64,000 bases of DNA from Hymenobacter taeanensis. Lineage in GTDB: Bacteria > Bacteroidota > Bacteroidia > Cytophagales > Hymenobacteraceae. Shown piece after piece: positions 50,188 through 59,401 of the stretch; positions within the stretch are counted from its first letter, which is position 1; the number at the start of each line of letters is the position of its first letter. The DNA is taken from contig NZ_CP053538.1 of the NCBI RefSeq assembly GCF_013137895.1, forward strand, positions 2,883,001-2,947,000. The letters are read 5' to 3'. The notes under the pieces were generated by a model, which saw only the letters and a list, made by a program, of their open reading frames with translations, was not told the origin of the DNA and searched no databases. A program made the translations under genes and the position numbers.

Positions 50188-51072
50188 CTATTCTTTCACG
50201 AAACGCTTGGTTTCGGCAGAGCCTTTCGTGGTGATTTTGAAGTAATACGTGCCGTTGGTCAGGTCGCTTAGGCTCACGGGTAGGGTGTAGGTGCCTTTTT
50301 CCTTGTTCGCTTCCCGCGCTACGTTGCGCACCGTATTGCCTTTGCTATCCAGCAAGTCAATGGTTACGGGGCCGGCCTTTTTTACTTCGTACTCTAGCTG
50401 GCTAGTAGGGGCAACCGGGTTAGGATACACAGCGCTGCCAGCACTAGCGGTGGCAGAGGTAGCAGGCGCATCAGCCTTCATGAGCAGGAACATGGCGGGC
50501 CGGAAGTACTGCGTGGTGGGGTTGTTGTGCCGTATTTTGCCCCCAAGGTGCTTGCGCCGCTCCTGCTGCTCAGGCTTGGCGTTTTGGACTACCAGGTTTT
50601 TCAGGTCAGCAGACCACTTTTCGCGCTGGGGCTGTATTTCCTGGGCCAGCCGGGCAATGTCGCCCTCATATTTCTGGCCTAGCTTACCTACTTCCTGCAT
50701 CAGGGCTTTTTGATCAGTGCGGAGCTTCTGCAGTTCCTGCTTTTGCGTCTCGGTTAGCTCGGGGCGGGTGCCCTGGGCCGTGCCAGCAGTGCGGAAGCTC
50801 TGGCGCAGGGCTTTGCCCCGCTGGCGCAGCTCCTGCAATTGGGTGCGGTAAATAGCCAGTTGGGCTTTATCAGAGGTGCTCAGCTGAGGCTCTAGTTTCT
50901 GGCGCTGCTGGCGCACTACGGGTAGCACGTTCTGCTGCACGTAGGCCAGTACTGCGCGCCGGGTAGGCTTGGCCTGGCCCTGGGTGTTCTGGCCGGATTG
51001 GGCCCAGGTGCTGAGGCTGGTTAGCAGCGCCACAAGCAGCAGGCCCAATGATTTACATGAAGTTGTTTGCAT
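50188..51072 (-). CDS. T9SS type A sorting-domain protein with helical N-terminal region
   Basis: 294 residues. Signal peptide to AQ (25), then a long Gln/Arg/Leu/Lys-rich helical region (about 35-180: RRAVLAYVQQNVLPVVRQQR, LRTDQKALMQEVGKLGQKYE) that looks like a coiled coil, then a C-terminal sorting domain (SAVYPNPVAPTSQLEYEVKK, LLDSKGNTVRN, NGTYYFKITT, RFVKE). It should be exported by T9SS and may have a structural role. The helical part is not in a family I know. Confidence 0.8.
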   Translation of the reverse strand: MQTTSCKSLGLLLVALLTSLSTWAQSGQNTQGQAKPTRRAVLAYVQQNVLPVVRQQRQKLEPQLSTSDKAQLAIYRTQLQELRQRGKALRQSFRTAGTAQGTRPELTETQKQELQKLRTDQKALMQEVGKLGQKYEGDIARLAQEIQPQREKWSADLKNLVVQNAKPEQQERRKHLGGKIRHNNPTTQYFRPAMFLLMKADAPATSATASAGSAVYPNPVAPTSQLEYEVKKAGPVTIDLLDSKGNTVRNVAREANKEKGTYTLPVSLSDLTNGTYYFKITTKGSAETKRFVKE

Positions 51073-51162
51073 GGATAAAATAAGAAGGGAGTAGGCAGAT
51101 GAGTCAAGCTGTTTTGCCCTATAGATGCGCGTAGGCCAGTGTAGTTTAATGCGCCCAGAAAA

Positions 51163-51193
51163 AAACCGCCCCAACTTTAAGTCGGGGCGGTTT
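51163..51193 (-). terminator. Terminator of the M16 operon
   Basis: AAACCGCCCCAACTT (51163-51177) and AAGTCGGGGCGGTTT (51179-51193) pair with one mismatch; a T run follows on the minus strand. Confidence 0.82.
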
Positions 51194-51230
51194 AAGCGGA
51201 GCGGTAATTCCGCAACCAGTGGCCTAGCGC

Positions 51231-52790
51231 TTACCGGAACGTGTCGTTGGTGTCAATCACCTTTACTTCCGTCACGTTGAGCTTGTAGTTAGCTACTTCG
51301 GCATCCTCGGCTACTACGGCTTGCGGCAGGCCGGCCTTCACCACGTTGGCATAGCTCATGGGCGAGGGTGTGTTGTTCCTGAGTACATCGGCCAGGGGCT
51401 GGGCCTCACTGTCGTCGGTCACGATGGTGACAAACATGTTCTGTACCTGCCAGTGCTTGCGCATGGCCTGGTTCACGTCGTTGAGGGTGAGCTTGGCCAG
51501 TTGGCCATCTACCTCCTGCAGCCAGTCTTTGCGGCCGTAGAAATGGGAGTCGAGCAGGAAGCCGAGCTGCTTGGCGGGCGTGGTGCCGTAGAGCTTCACG
51601 TAAGAGCGCAGGAAAGTGCGGGTACGCTCAAAGTCTTCCTTGCTCATGCCATTTTTTACCACGTTGTCCATCTCGCGCACCGCCAGGCGCAGGGCAAAGG
51701 GAGCGTGGCCTACAGTGAGGTTGCCCAGCTCAGTGGGGTACTGCTTGCGCAGACCTTCGGCAATCTGCACGGGCCGCAGCCAGATGCTGGCGTAGTTGGC
51801 GTGGCGGGGCACACCGGGCACGGGCAGCATATTATTACCCCCGGCTTCATACCACTCAATGTAGCTGTAGTCGCCGTAGTTCATGGAGCGGGTCGTCCGG
51901 ATTTTGTCATAGAGCTTGCCATAGCTTTTGCGGTGCTCACCCAGCCAGGAATTCGCCACCATCAGGGCCGCGAAGTCGTCCTGGGCGCGAGTGGTCTGGA
52001 TGGGAAAGCCGGCAAATATCGCGGAGCCCAGGGCATCGGGCTTGCTAATGATTTCTACATGGATGCCTTTGGGCATAGCGGCCACCGGAATAGGAGTTTT
52101 CACGGTGCTTTTAGGCAGCTTCTTCATATCCTGCTCCAGCTGCTTGGCAAAGGAGGCGGGGTAGTTGCCGGCTAGACCTATGGTGAGGTTGTTCTGGCCG
52201 AAGGCGCTGGCGTAGTACTTCTTTACATCATCCAGCGTGATGCTTTTTACGCCAACAGCGGTGCCGCGTGTCATATGCTGGTAGCGGGTGTTGCGGAACA
52301 GCTGGTCCTCCAGGGCAAACTTGCTGTAGTCCTCATCTGAAGATGCCCGAATTAGCTGCTCCACGTAGTTGAGCTGGTTGCTCCTGAGGCGGTCAAAGTC
52401 TTCCTGCGTGAACGAGGGCGTCAGAATCAGTCCCCGCAGTACGGGGTAAAACTGCTTGATAAAGTCGCGGTGAAACTCGAAGGTGAACGTGGTAACCTCC
52501 TTGTCGGTGGTGGCGTAGTAGCGCGCCGCCATGGGGTAGAGCAGGTCCTTGAGCTGGGCGGCCGTCAGGTCTTTGGTACCGCCCTCGGTGAGCAGCTGGC
52601 TGGTGAGGTAAGTGAGGCCTTCTTTGCCCACAGGGTCGGCGGCAGAGCCGTTGCGGAACTGCAGCTTCACCACCACTTTGGCGGCGTTGGGCTGGCGCAA
52701 CTCTACTACTTCGGCGGCGCGAGCGGGCGCCACTGTGGCCGGGCCCAGCAGGGCTGCGCTCAGCAAGAGGCGGGAAAATATATGTTTCAT
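51231..52790 (-). CDS. M16 peptidase-like protein without zinc motif
   Basis: 519 residues after the ATG at 52790, which opens a signal peptide. The whole has the M16 fold (AAKVVVKLQFRNGSAADPVG near 36-55, then C-domain blocks GKLYDKIRTTRSMNYGDYSY), but the place of HxxEH reads GLTYLTSQLLTEGG, so no zinc can be bound. This is the usual inactive partner of an active M16 subunit. It follows the active gene by 120 bp on the same strand, and the two probably form a heterodimer in the periplasm. Confidence 0.9.
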   Translation of the reverse strand: MKHIFSRLLLSAALLGPATVAPARAAEVVELRQPNAAKVVVKLQFRNGSAADPVGKEGLTYLTSQLLTEGGTKDLTAAQLKDLLYPMAARYYATTDKEVTTFTFEFHRDFIKQFYPVLRGLILTPSFTQEDFDRLRSNQLNYVEQLIRASSDEDYSKFALEDQLFRNTRYQHMTRGTAVGVKSITLDDVKKYYASAFGQNNLTIGLAGNYPASFAKQLEQDMKKLPKSTVKTPIPVAAMPKGIHVEIISKPDALGSAIFAGFPIQTTRAQDDFAALMVANSWLGEHRKSYGKLYDKIRTTRSMNYGDYSYIEWYEAGGNNMLPVPGVPRHANYASIWLRPVQIAEGLRKQYPTELGNLTVGHAPFALRLAVREMDNVVKNGMSKEDFERTRTFLRSYVKLYGTTPAKQLGFLLDSHFYGRKDWLQEVDGQLAKLTLNDVNQAMRKHWQVQNMFVTIVTDDSEAQPLADVLRNNTPSPMSYANVVKAGLPQAVVAEDAEVANYKLNVTEVKVIDTNDTFR

Positions 52791-52910
52791 GGAAGTGAAA
52801 TCAGGGAGGAAAAAAGGGAGAGCGCTGCCAGTTAGGTAGCGAGGCAAGCGCAACCAAGCAGTAAATAGCTTGGCTGGGTCTCGGTTAACTGCCCGCTTAG
52901 CACGCTGCTG

Positions 52911-54296
52911 TTACTGTAGGCCACTTGTGGCGCCCGGCCCGATGGTGCCCACCGTGAGGCTTTCGGGTACGAAGTATTTCTGGGCCACGGCCTGAATATC
53001 GGCGGGTGTTACCTGGTCGTACTGGGCGTAGAAGCGGTTCAAGGATTGTACATCACCCGTCAGCCAAATGAACTGCGCCAGGGCGTTGGCCACCTGGTCG
53101 GGTGAGTCCAGCCCCATCAGGAAGCCATACTTCAGCGCCGATTTAGTGTCGGCGAGGCGCTTGGCATCCACGGGCTTGGTTTTCATTTCCTCCAGGGCCT
53201 TGGTAATCTGGTCTTTCACGTAGCTCAGGTCCTGGGGCTTCACTACCGAGGCCCGAATAGTCATCAGGTACGGGTCGCGGGTGTAATTAGGCGAGCCGCC
53301 CACAAAGCGCACTTTCTGCTCCTTCACCACCAGCTGCTGATACAGCGGCGAGTTTTCGGCGAACAGCATAGTAGTCAGCACCTCAAGAGCCGGCAGGTCT
53401 TTGCTCCGGTCGGAGAAGGCGGGGCCGCGGTAGCTCAGGCTCACCAGCGGCGGAAAGTTGGCGTTCTGAATGTGTACCGCCCGCGGGGCCGTTTGGGCCG
53501 GCTCCGGCGTGATGTTAGGCGTGTAGGTGCCGCGTTTCCAGGAGGCGAAATACTTATCGGCCAGCTTGTTTACTTCTTCTGACTTTACGTCTCCTACCAC
53601 CAGTAGCGTGGTGTACTCGGGGCGGTAAAAACGGTCGAAGAAAGAAAGCGAGTACTGGTACTGGTTGGGCATGTCCACAATGTCCTTGAAGAAGCCCATG
53701 GTGGTATGCTCGTAGGTATGCTTATCGAAGGCCGCGTCGGCTACTTTCTCGTTCAGCTGGCTGTAGAGCGAGGCAGAGTTCTTGGTGTACTCGCCCTTCA
53801 CGGCCCCGGCTTCGGCCTTGAAATCGTGCTCGGCATACTTCAGGTTCTGGAAGCGGTCGGCCTCTACCTCAAACATCTTCTCCAACATGCGGGCGTTGCC
53901 GGTCATGTGGTACACAGTACGGTCGAGGGAGGTGTTGGCGTTAGCGGCAGCCCCAATGCTTTGCAGCACTTCATCATACTGCTCCTTCGAGTACTTATCG
54001 GTACCCCGGAACATCACGTGCTCAAAGAAGTGGGCGAAGCCAGTGTGGCCCGGCTCTACCTCATCGCGGGAGCCCGCCCGCACCACCAGGAAGAATGAGG
54101 CTAGCCCCGGTGAGTCGAACGGTACCGTTACCACGTTCAGGCCATTGGCCAGCTGTTTTTGCTGAATGGGGTAAGGGAATACATTAATGGAGCCGGCGGC
54201 GGCCGTGGTAGTCGCGGCACTGGCTTTCTGCGCCTCAGCGGCGGGGCCAGCCAGCAGCGCAGTGCTAAGCAACAAGGCCTGCAGGGTGTGTTTCAT
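52911..54296 (-). CDS. M16 family zinc peptidase, active subunit
   Basis: 461 residues with a signal peptide. The inverted zinc motif HFFEH lies at 89-93 with the third ligand E169 (AGAVKGEY), the expected distance for M16. N-terminal LANGLNVVTVPFDSPG and the RxxY-type C-domain region are also seen. Such enzymes clear peptides or mature small substrates in the periplasm. First gene of a two-gene unit with the inactive homolog. Start is the ATG at 54296. Confidence 0.93.
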   Translation of the reverse strand: MKHTLQALLLSTALLAGPAAEAQKASAATTTAAAGSINVFPYPIQQKQLANGLNVVTVPFDSPGLASFFLVVRAGSRDEVEPGHTGFAHFFEHVMFRGTDKYSKEQYDEVLQSIGAAANANTSLDRTVYHMTGNARMLEKMFEVEADRFQNLKYAEHDFKAEAGAVKGEYTKNSASLYSQLNEKVADAAFDKHTYEHTTMGFFKDIVDMPNQYQYSLSFFDRFYRPEYTTLLVVGDVKSEEVNKLADKYFASWKRGTYTPNITPEPAQTAPRAVHIQNANFPPLVSLSYRGPAFSDRSKDLPALEVLTTMLFAENSPLYQQLVVKEQKVRFVGGSPNYTRDPYLMTIRASVVKPQDLSYVKDQITKALEEMKTKPVDAKRLADTKSALKYGFLMGLDSPDQVANALAQFIWLTGDVQSLNRFYAQYDQVTPADIQAVAQKYFVPESLTVGTIGPGATSGLQ

Positions 54297-54510
54297 ATGA
54301 GGGTGCAATGAGCGTGAACGGAGCCGAACCAGTAAAGGCCCGGTAGCCGCAAAGTAACCATCCGGGCCGGAAAGGTTGCAGAGTATTATTTCGTGTGACC
54401 CTGCCTGCTGTCGGCTGCTTATAACACTAATGGGGCTACGCCAAGCAGCACTTACCCCGGCTGGCTAAGGGGCATCTCATGGCTGCTTATGAAAGCCTGC
54501 TACAGCCAAA

Positions 54511-54547
54511 TTCCCGCACCCAGCGCCAGATTGGGCAGGTGCGGGAA
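54511..54547 (-). terminator. Terminator of the lipoprotein gene at 54575
   Basis: TTCCCGCACC (54511-54520) pairs with GGTGCGGGAA (54538-54547). Confidence 0.7.
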
Positions 54548-54574
54548 CGGGAACAGGGCTAAGGCAGAAAGAAA

Positions 54575-55228
54575 CTATTTGGTGGTGTGGGCCGTCCCGG
54601 TTACTTCTTCAAGAGGGCCAGCAGCCACAAGTTTAGTGCGTAGGTTTAGGGAGGCCGTATCGAGTTGGGGTCTGATCTGATTCAGGGCCAGGCGCAGGCC
54701 TTGCACGTCAGAAATCCGGGGGGCACTACTCTGGCTGTAGCCGTTGTACATGGCCACCCGTACTTTGCTATGGCCGGTACCTCTGTATGTACCCAATACT
54801 ACGCCCTTGGAGTTTATGATCTGTACTTCGGCTGTTACTTTAGTGCGGTACCACTCCAGCGGCAGACCTACCAAGCAGGGCGTCATCAGAGTAGCCATTT
54901 GAAAAACCTGAAGCGCCCGGCCTGTGCGCGAAACGTTGGCCTGCGTTATAATTAGCTTGGCATAACCATACCCCAGGGTATCTTCGGGCTCTGCCGTGTG
55001 GTAGGCCAGTTCCTGACGAAATACCTTAGCGGCGTCATCAGGGTAGGCCCCTTCGGTGGCATAGAGTGGCCCAGCATCTACTACCTGCTCTAGCCGGGGC
55101 AGCTTCCCAATGGAAACCGAATGGTTGGAATGCACGGCACTATAAAGCGCTTCCTCCGACGATTTACAGCCGGTAATAGCCATTGAAGCCAATAGAAGCA
55201 GTAATAAGTACCGGTTCGCAAAGTTCAT
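54575..55228 (-). CDS. Lipoprotein of unknown function, 217 aa
   Basis: Signal LLLLLLASMAITGCKSS with the lipobox Cys at 21. The mature part has an alpha/beta pattern (YGYAKLIITQANVSRTGRAL, TKVTAEVQIINSKGVVLG) and a helical hydrophobic middle (VFQMATLMTPCLVGLPLEWY), so it may bind or sit near a membrane. No family recognised. A TAGCTTTG box stands in its AT-rich upstream region. Confidence 0.72.
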   Translation of the reverse strand: MNFANRYLLLLLLASMAITGCKSSEEALYSAVHSNHSVSIGKLPRLEQVVDAGPLYATEGAYPDDAAKVFRQELAYHTAEPEDTLGYGYAKLIITQANVSRTGRALQVFQMATLMTPCLVGLPLEWYRTKVTAEVQIINSKGVVLGTYRGTGHSKVRVAMYNGYSQSSAPRISDVQGLRLALNQIRPQLDTASLNLRTKLVAAGPLEEVTGTAHTTK

Positions 55229-55292
55229 AAGCAGGATGGTTAGTATGCTGGCAGCCGGAGAACATTCCCAAAGTAAAGCTATTTGCCAAGCA

Positions 55293-55300
55293 CAAAGCTA
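55293..55300 (-). promoter_or_regulatory. Possible -7 box of the lipoprotein gene at 54575
   Basis: On the minus strand TAGCTTTG, an exact TAnnTTTG, 65 bp before the ATG, in AT-rich DNA. No clear TTTG partner at the right distance. Confidence 0.4.
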
Positions 55301-55392
55301 TAGGTAAATATAAATATATAATTAAAAATTAGCACATATTGAGTACAATTTTTTACTATCTGTTGTGGAAAGTAGCCGATGTAAGATAATTA

Positions 55393-55438
55393 CAAAATAA
55401 GTCCCCGCTCCTGAAGCCAGGGGCGGGGACTTATTTTG
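55393..55438 (-). terminator. 21-bp terminator of the DAACS symporter gene
   Basis: CAAAATAAGTCCCCGCTCCTG (55393-55413) pairs with its inverse (55418-55438) with one wobble; ends in T-rich DNA. Confidence 0.85.
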
Positions 55439-55458
55439 CCAATAAAAATTGTGGCGGC

Positions 55459-56877
55459 TTAGTGCGCTGAATGCGCCAGGGCGCTATCGGCTTCTGCTAA
55501 ATCGTCTAGCGGAGGAGCTACATAATTATCTACAAACTCACCTTCCCAACGGGCCACCACGGCCGTAGCCAGGCAGTTGCCTACCACATTTACGGCAGTG
55601 CGGGCCATGTCCATGAGCGCATCAATACCCAAAATGATGAACACGGGCCAGGCCGGCAGGTTAAACGAGGCTACCGTAGCCAGCAGAATAACCAGCGAGG
55701 CACGTGGTACTCCGGCTACACCTTTGCTGGTCAGCATCAAGGTAAATACCATTATCAGCTGCTGGCCAAATGAGAGGTCTATGCCTGCCGCCTGGGCCAC
55801 GAAGATGGCCGCCAGCGAGAGGTAGAGGGTGGTACCATCGAGGTTGAAGGAGTAGCCGGTTGGCATTACAAAGGCCACAATACGGCGGGGAACCCCAATG
55901 CCGATCATGGCTTCCATAGCGCGGGGTAGGGCAGCCTCTGAGGAGGTAGTGGCAAAGGCAATGCTCACGGGCTCCGCAATAGCCAGCACAAAGCGTTTCA
56001 GCGGGATGCGGGCAATCAGGGCAATGGGCACCAGTATCAGCACCAAGAACGCCGCCAGCGCGCCATACAGTGTTAGCAGGAGCTTAAAGGCATTGTACAA
56101 AGGCGCAAAGCCCATTTTGCCCACCGTGTAGGCCAGGGCACCGCCCACTCCGAAAGGGGCGAAGAACATGACCACGTTGGTGAACTTGAACATCACTTCC
56201 GACAAGCTCTCGGTGAGCTGCAGCATGGGGGCCCGGTGCTTCTGGTGCACCATAGCCAGCCCAATGGCGAAGATGATAGCGAATACCACCACCTGCAGTA
56301 CCTGCCCTTCGGCCACCGATTTGGCAATGTTCTCGGGGAAGATGTGCAGAATAATATCGGCGGTAGTCTGCTTCACGGTGGCCAGCTGCTCCGTATCGGC
56401 CTGAATGCCGCTGCGGTCTACGCCGGCGCCGGCCCGGGTCAGGTTGATGGCGCCCAGGCCAATGAAGAGGGCGAAGGTGGTAACTACTTCAAAGTAGATA
56501 AGGGCTTTGAGGCCCATTTTGCCAACTTGCTTCAGGTCGGCGTGGCCGGCAATACCTACTACCAGCGTGGCAAATACCAGCGGGGCAATAATGGTTTTCA
56601 CCAGGCGCAGGAATACGTCGCTGAGTACTTTCAGCTGTACGGCCTGCTCCGGAAAATCGTGGCCAATTTCAGCCCCCACGAGCATGCTCACCACAATCCA
56701 GAACGTAATAGAGCGGCGCTGGAAGCCCAGGGCTACGGCCGAGGCAACGGCCAGCCAGCGGATAGCCATCGGAACTGAGTCAGGCAGGGCTACCACCTGG
56801 TAGGCTGCCAGGGCCGTTAAAACGGCTGCAACAACAAAGAGAATAAGAACGATAGGTGCGAGTCGCGAAAACTTCAT
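55459..56877 (-). CDS. Dicarboxylate/amino acid:cation symporter (DAACS, GltP-like)
   Basis: A 472-residue inner-membrane carrier of glutamate, aspartate or dicarboxylates with sodium or proton. The diagnostic blocks are complete: AFATTSSEAALPRAM (the serine-rich hairpin 1), MPTGYSFNLDGTTLY (helix 7 with NxDG), SKGVAGVPRAS (hairpin 2) and GIDALMDMARTAVNVVGNC (helix 8). The Asp in DMARTAVNV suits amino-acid or C4-acid binding. N-terminus has one extra hydrophobic span. Tail acidic and short. Confidence 0.95.
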   Translation of the reverse strand: MKFSRLAPIVLILFVVAAVLTALAAYQVVALPDSVPMAIRWLAVASAVALGFQRRSITFWIVVSMLVGAEIGHDFPEQAVQLKVLSDVFLRLVKTIIAPLVFATLVVGIAGHADLKQVGKMGLKALIYFEVVTTFALFIGLGAINLTRAGAGVDRSGIQADTEQLATVKQTTADIILHIFPENIAKSVAEGQVLQVVVFAIIFAIGLAMVHQKHRAPMLQLTESLSEVMFKFTNVVMFFAPFGVGGALAYTVGKMGFAPLYNAFKLLLTLYGALAAFLVLILVPIALIARIPLKRFVLAIAEPVSIAFATTSSEAALPRAMEAMIGIGVPRRIVAFVMPTGYSFNLDGTTLYLSLAAIFVAQAAGIDLSFGQQLIMVFTLMLTSKGVAGVPRASLVILLATVASFNLPAWPVFIILGIDALMDMARTAVNVVGNCLATAVVARWEGEFVDNYVAPPLDDLAEADSALAHSAH

Positions 56878-57067
56878 GCGCAGCAGTCAGGGAAAGTTAA
56901 TGGCGGGAATACGACAAAGATAGGTTTTTGAGCCGGGCAGTAACACGCACCGGCTGTAAGGATGTGTACAACCACGGTATTGCCCCGTGTATCCGTAGGC
57001 CACTTGCTGGCTGATTGGGGGCGGCGTAGTACCTTGTCCTTCGCCTTTTCTTTCCTGCCCTCGCCCC

Positions 57068-58102
57068 ATGCTTACTTGGTCTCTCACCCCACTGGTGCTG
57101 CCCTTGCGCTACACCTGGAAAATAGCGCGCAACGCGTCAATCTCTAAAACCAACCTGCTCCTAAAAGTGCAGGACCCTGCCGGCCAGGCCACCGGCTGGG
57201 GCGAAGCCGCTCCCAATGTGCGCTATGGCGAAACCCCCGAAGGTTTGCAGCAGGAGTTTGCGCAACTGCAAACCGCTGGCCTAGGCCAGTGTGCCACGCT
57301 GGAGGAGCTCACCAGCTTTCTGGGTGCTCACGCCCCGGCCCACGCCCTGCGTTTTGCCTTAGAGTCGGCGTTTGTGCACCGGGCCGCCGTGCTGGCCGGG
57401 CAGCCGGTAGCAGAATGGCTAGGCCTGGCTGCCCCAGCCCCAGCCGTAGGTACAGCCGTTACCTTGCCTATTATGGAGCCGGGTGCTGTGGCAGAGTTCC
57501 TGCGTGTGCAGGGGTACCAGCGCTTTCCCATGCTAAAGGTGAAAGTAAACCGCGAGGGGGCCGTGGACTTGCTGCGCGAAGTCACGCGTTTGCTGCCCAA
57601 CCACCTGCTTATTATCGATGGCAACGAAGCTTGGACTGATGCCGACAGCCTGCGCCAGTCATGGGAGCAGATTCAGGCATTGCCTGGCCTACGCGTGCGT
57701 TTGCTGGAGCAGCCCCTGCCGGCCGCCTGCGCCGCCGACTACCGTGCCCTGAAAGGCCAGCTGGGCTGCCCCATTTTCGCCGATGAGTCGGTGACGGATG
57801 AGGCTGACTTCACGGAAATAGCCCGGCAGTTTGATGGAGTGAATATGAAGCTGATGAAGGCCGGGGGCTACCTCAACGGCCTTCGGATTCTGCGCGAGAC
57901 CCGCGCCCACGGCCTCCAGACTATGCTGGGCTGCATGGTGGAAACCTCGCTGGGTATCTGGTCGGCGCTGCAAGTTAGCAGCCTGACCGAGGTATGCGAC
58001 CTGGATGGCTTTTTGGTAGTGCAGGACGAGCCCTTTGGGATGGTGGGTGAGGAGCAGGGCCATTTGTTACCCCACGGTAACTGGCCTGCCATTACGCCAT
58101 AA
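57068..58102 (+). CDS. Dipeptide epimerase (enolase superfamily)
   Basis: 344 residues of the muconate-lactonizing subgroup. Acid-base lysines in LKVKV (K157/K159) and NMKLMK (K261), metal ligands D184 (IIDGNEAW), E214 (LLEQP) and D239 (FADES). GCMVETSLG near 305 closes the site. In this family such sequences turn the L-Ala-D/L-Glu peptide of murein to its epimer; other Xaa dipeptides are possible. The ATG at 57068 gives the common N-terminus (TWSLTPLVLPLRYTWKIA). It complements the peptidases in the window in peptide recycling. Confidence 0.9.
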   Translation: MLTWSLTPLVLPLRYTWKIARNASISKTNLLLKVQDPAGQATGWGEAAPNVRYGETPEGLQQEFAQLQTAGLGQCATLEELTSFLGAHAPAHALRFALESAFVHRAAVLAGQPVAEWLGLAAPAPAVGTAVTLPIMEPGAVAEFLRVQGYQRFPMLKVKVNREGAVDLLREVTRLLPNHLLIIDGNEAWTDADSLRQSWEQIQALPGLRVRLLEQPLPAACAADYRALKGQLGCPIFADESVTDEADFTEIARQFDGVNMKLMKAGGYLNGLRILRETRAHGLQTMLGCMVETSLGIWSALQVSSLTEVCDLDGFLVVQDEPFGMVGEEQGHLLPHGNWPAITP

Positions 58103-58145
58103 GCCCCATCGCTCTAAGGTTTTACAGCTCAGAACGATAGGGCTT
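58101..58145. terminator. Hairpin between convergent genes
   Basis: AAGCCCCATCG (58101-58111) pairs with CGATAGGGCTT (58135-58145) with one wobble/mismatch; starts inside the epimerase stop codon. Confidence 0.65.
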
Positions 58146-58165
58146 ATAAGAGAGGGGTGGGCTGA

Positions 58166-58750
58166 TTACTTCAGCTTTTCGTCCAAAGCTTTTATCTGTT
58201 GGTCAAGCTGGCTGGTATCAGCGGGGCGCTGACCGGCGGAACTCATCAAGCTGATTTTCTGGTTCAGAAGTTGAATTTTCTCGCCCATGAGGCTGATTCT
58301 TTGATTCAGCTCCGTGAGGCGTAATTCTACACCCGCCGCGCTATTGGGTGCGGGGCGGTTATCAATATACTGTTGAAACTGAGGGCTAGATGTGCTGGCT
58401 GGCTCATTACGGGCCGCCGCCGCGCTACTTGGCGTAGCGAAGACAATGCCGCCATCCATGCGCACGTAATCACCCTCCTTTAAAGTCGTTATTTTGCCTC
58501 CAGGAAGTTCTACTATCCCACTCTTATAATTGATCTTGGTCCCGTTAGAGAGCACTATATTCTTTGTAAGTGGGGTAGGGCGCTTGCCTTGCACCAATAC
58601 TACCTGCCCACCTTGCAGCATGAAGCGGTCGGCAGAACTGGCTTCTTTGGCACCAGCGGGCATTTTTGGCGCGGTGGTGGTTTGTGCAATAGCCGGTGTT
58701 GCGGCTAGCAGGCCTAGTAGCATAAGCCAGGAGAGAGGGAGCTTTTTCAT
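58166..58750 (-). CDS. Exported DUF6799-like protein
   Basis: 194 residues: signal peptide (to AQ, about 23), then a small beta domain RFMLQGGQVVLVQGKRPTPL to LKEGDYVRMDGG of the kind I associate with DUF6799 in Hymenobacter relatives, a Ser/Ala/Pro linker and a C-terminal helical coiled-coil part (LRLTELNQRISLMGEKIQLL, SQLDQQIKALDEKLK). No known function. Start at the ATG at 58750. Confidence 0.75.
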   Translation of the reverse strand: MKKLPLSWLMLLGLLAATPAIAQTTTAPKMPAGAKEASSADRFMLQGGQVVLVQGKRPTPLTKNIVLSNGTKINYKSGIVELPGGKITTLKEGDYVRMDGGIVFATPSSAAAARNEPASTSSPQFQQYIDNRPAPNSAAGVELRLTELNQRISLMGEKIQLLNQKISLMSSAGQRPADTSQLDQQIKALDEKLK

Positions 58751-58841
58751 GGGAATAGGAAGCTTAGACACCCCGCTTACGATATTTGCCCCGTAGTGGC
58801 TACATCACAACAATACACCTGAATAAAATAAAGTAGCTGAA

Positions 58842-58877
58842 TAATGTTGCAACATTAAATGTATGTACATATATTTG
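58842..58877 (+). promoter_or_regulatory. MarR-type operators overlapping a promoter
   Basis: A 16-bp perfect palindrome TAATGTTGCAACATTA (58842-58857) holds the TTG -33 element (58847-58849), and a 10-bp palindrome TATGTACATA (58862-58871) overlaps the -7 box TATATTTG (58870-58877), spacer 20. The centres are 17 bp apart. Binding of a dimeric regulator at either site would block the promoter; autoregulation by the marR gene just downstream is likely. Confidence 0.65.
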
Positions 58878-58910
58878 CATCATTATTCAGCATGACCCCA
58901 TGCCTGAGCT

Positions 58911-59360
58911 ATGAAAATCGAGGACGAAATCAAACAGCGCACCTTTCGAGACGAGTACCAAAAAGCTTACATCAATCTGGTGTTTACTTCCGGCTGGCTG
59001 CAGCTACAGCAGGGAGCCATGTTCAAGGACTACAACCTGACCTCACCCCAGTTTAACATTCTGCGCATCCTGCGCGGTCAGCACCCTAAGCCGGCCACGG
59101 TGAACATGTTGATTGAGCGAATGCTGGATAAAACCAGCAACGCCTCCCGCATTGTAGACAAGTTGGAGACCAAGGAGCTGGTAACCCGTAAAGTGTGCCC
59201 CAGCAACCGCCGCGCTGTGGATATTCGCATCACCGATAAAGGGCTAGAACTGCTCACGCAACTCGACGACGTAATCAATTCCCAGAAGCTGGGAATGAGT
59301 AATTTAACCCCTGAGGAAGCTACGCAACTCAGTGCCTTACTTGACAAAATCCGCGACTGA
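58911..59360 (+). CDS. MarR family transcriptional regulator
   Basis: 149 residues with the winged helix: an N-terminal dimer helix, TSPQFNILRILRGQHP (helix 2), KTSNASRIVDKLETKELVTR (recognition helix and wing start), SNRRAVDIRITDKG (wing). A C-terminal dimer helix follows. It is 41 bp from a YceI gene on the same strand, a pairing seen repeatedly in Bacteroidota; the promoter has palindromic sites fit for a MarR dimer. The ligand is unknown. Confidence 0.92.
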   Translation: MKIEDEIKQRTFRDEYQKAYINLVFTSGWLQLQQGAMFKDYNLTSPQFNILRILRGQHPKPATVNMLIERMLDKTSNASRIVDKLETKELVTRKVCPSNRRAVDIRITDKGLELLTQLDDVINSQKLGMSNLTPEEATQLSALLDKIRD

Positions 59361-59401
59361 CGTCTTTCAGTTAACTTCAATTACCACTTCTTATTTCAAC
59401 C

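Noticed and set aside
51321..52175. Long open frame (284 codons) on the plus strand opposite the M16-like gene
   Set aside because: It mirrors the codon pattern of the true gene on the other strand; GC-rich genes give such antisense frames. No signal, fold or motif is seen.
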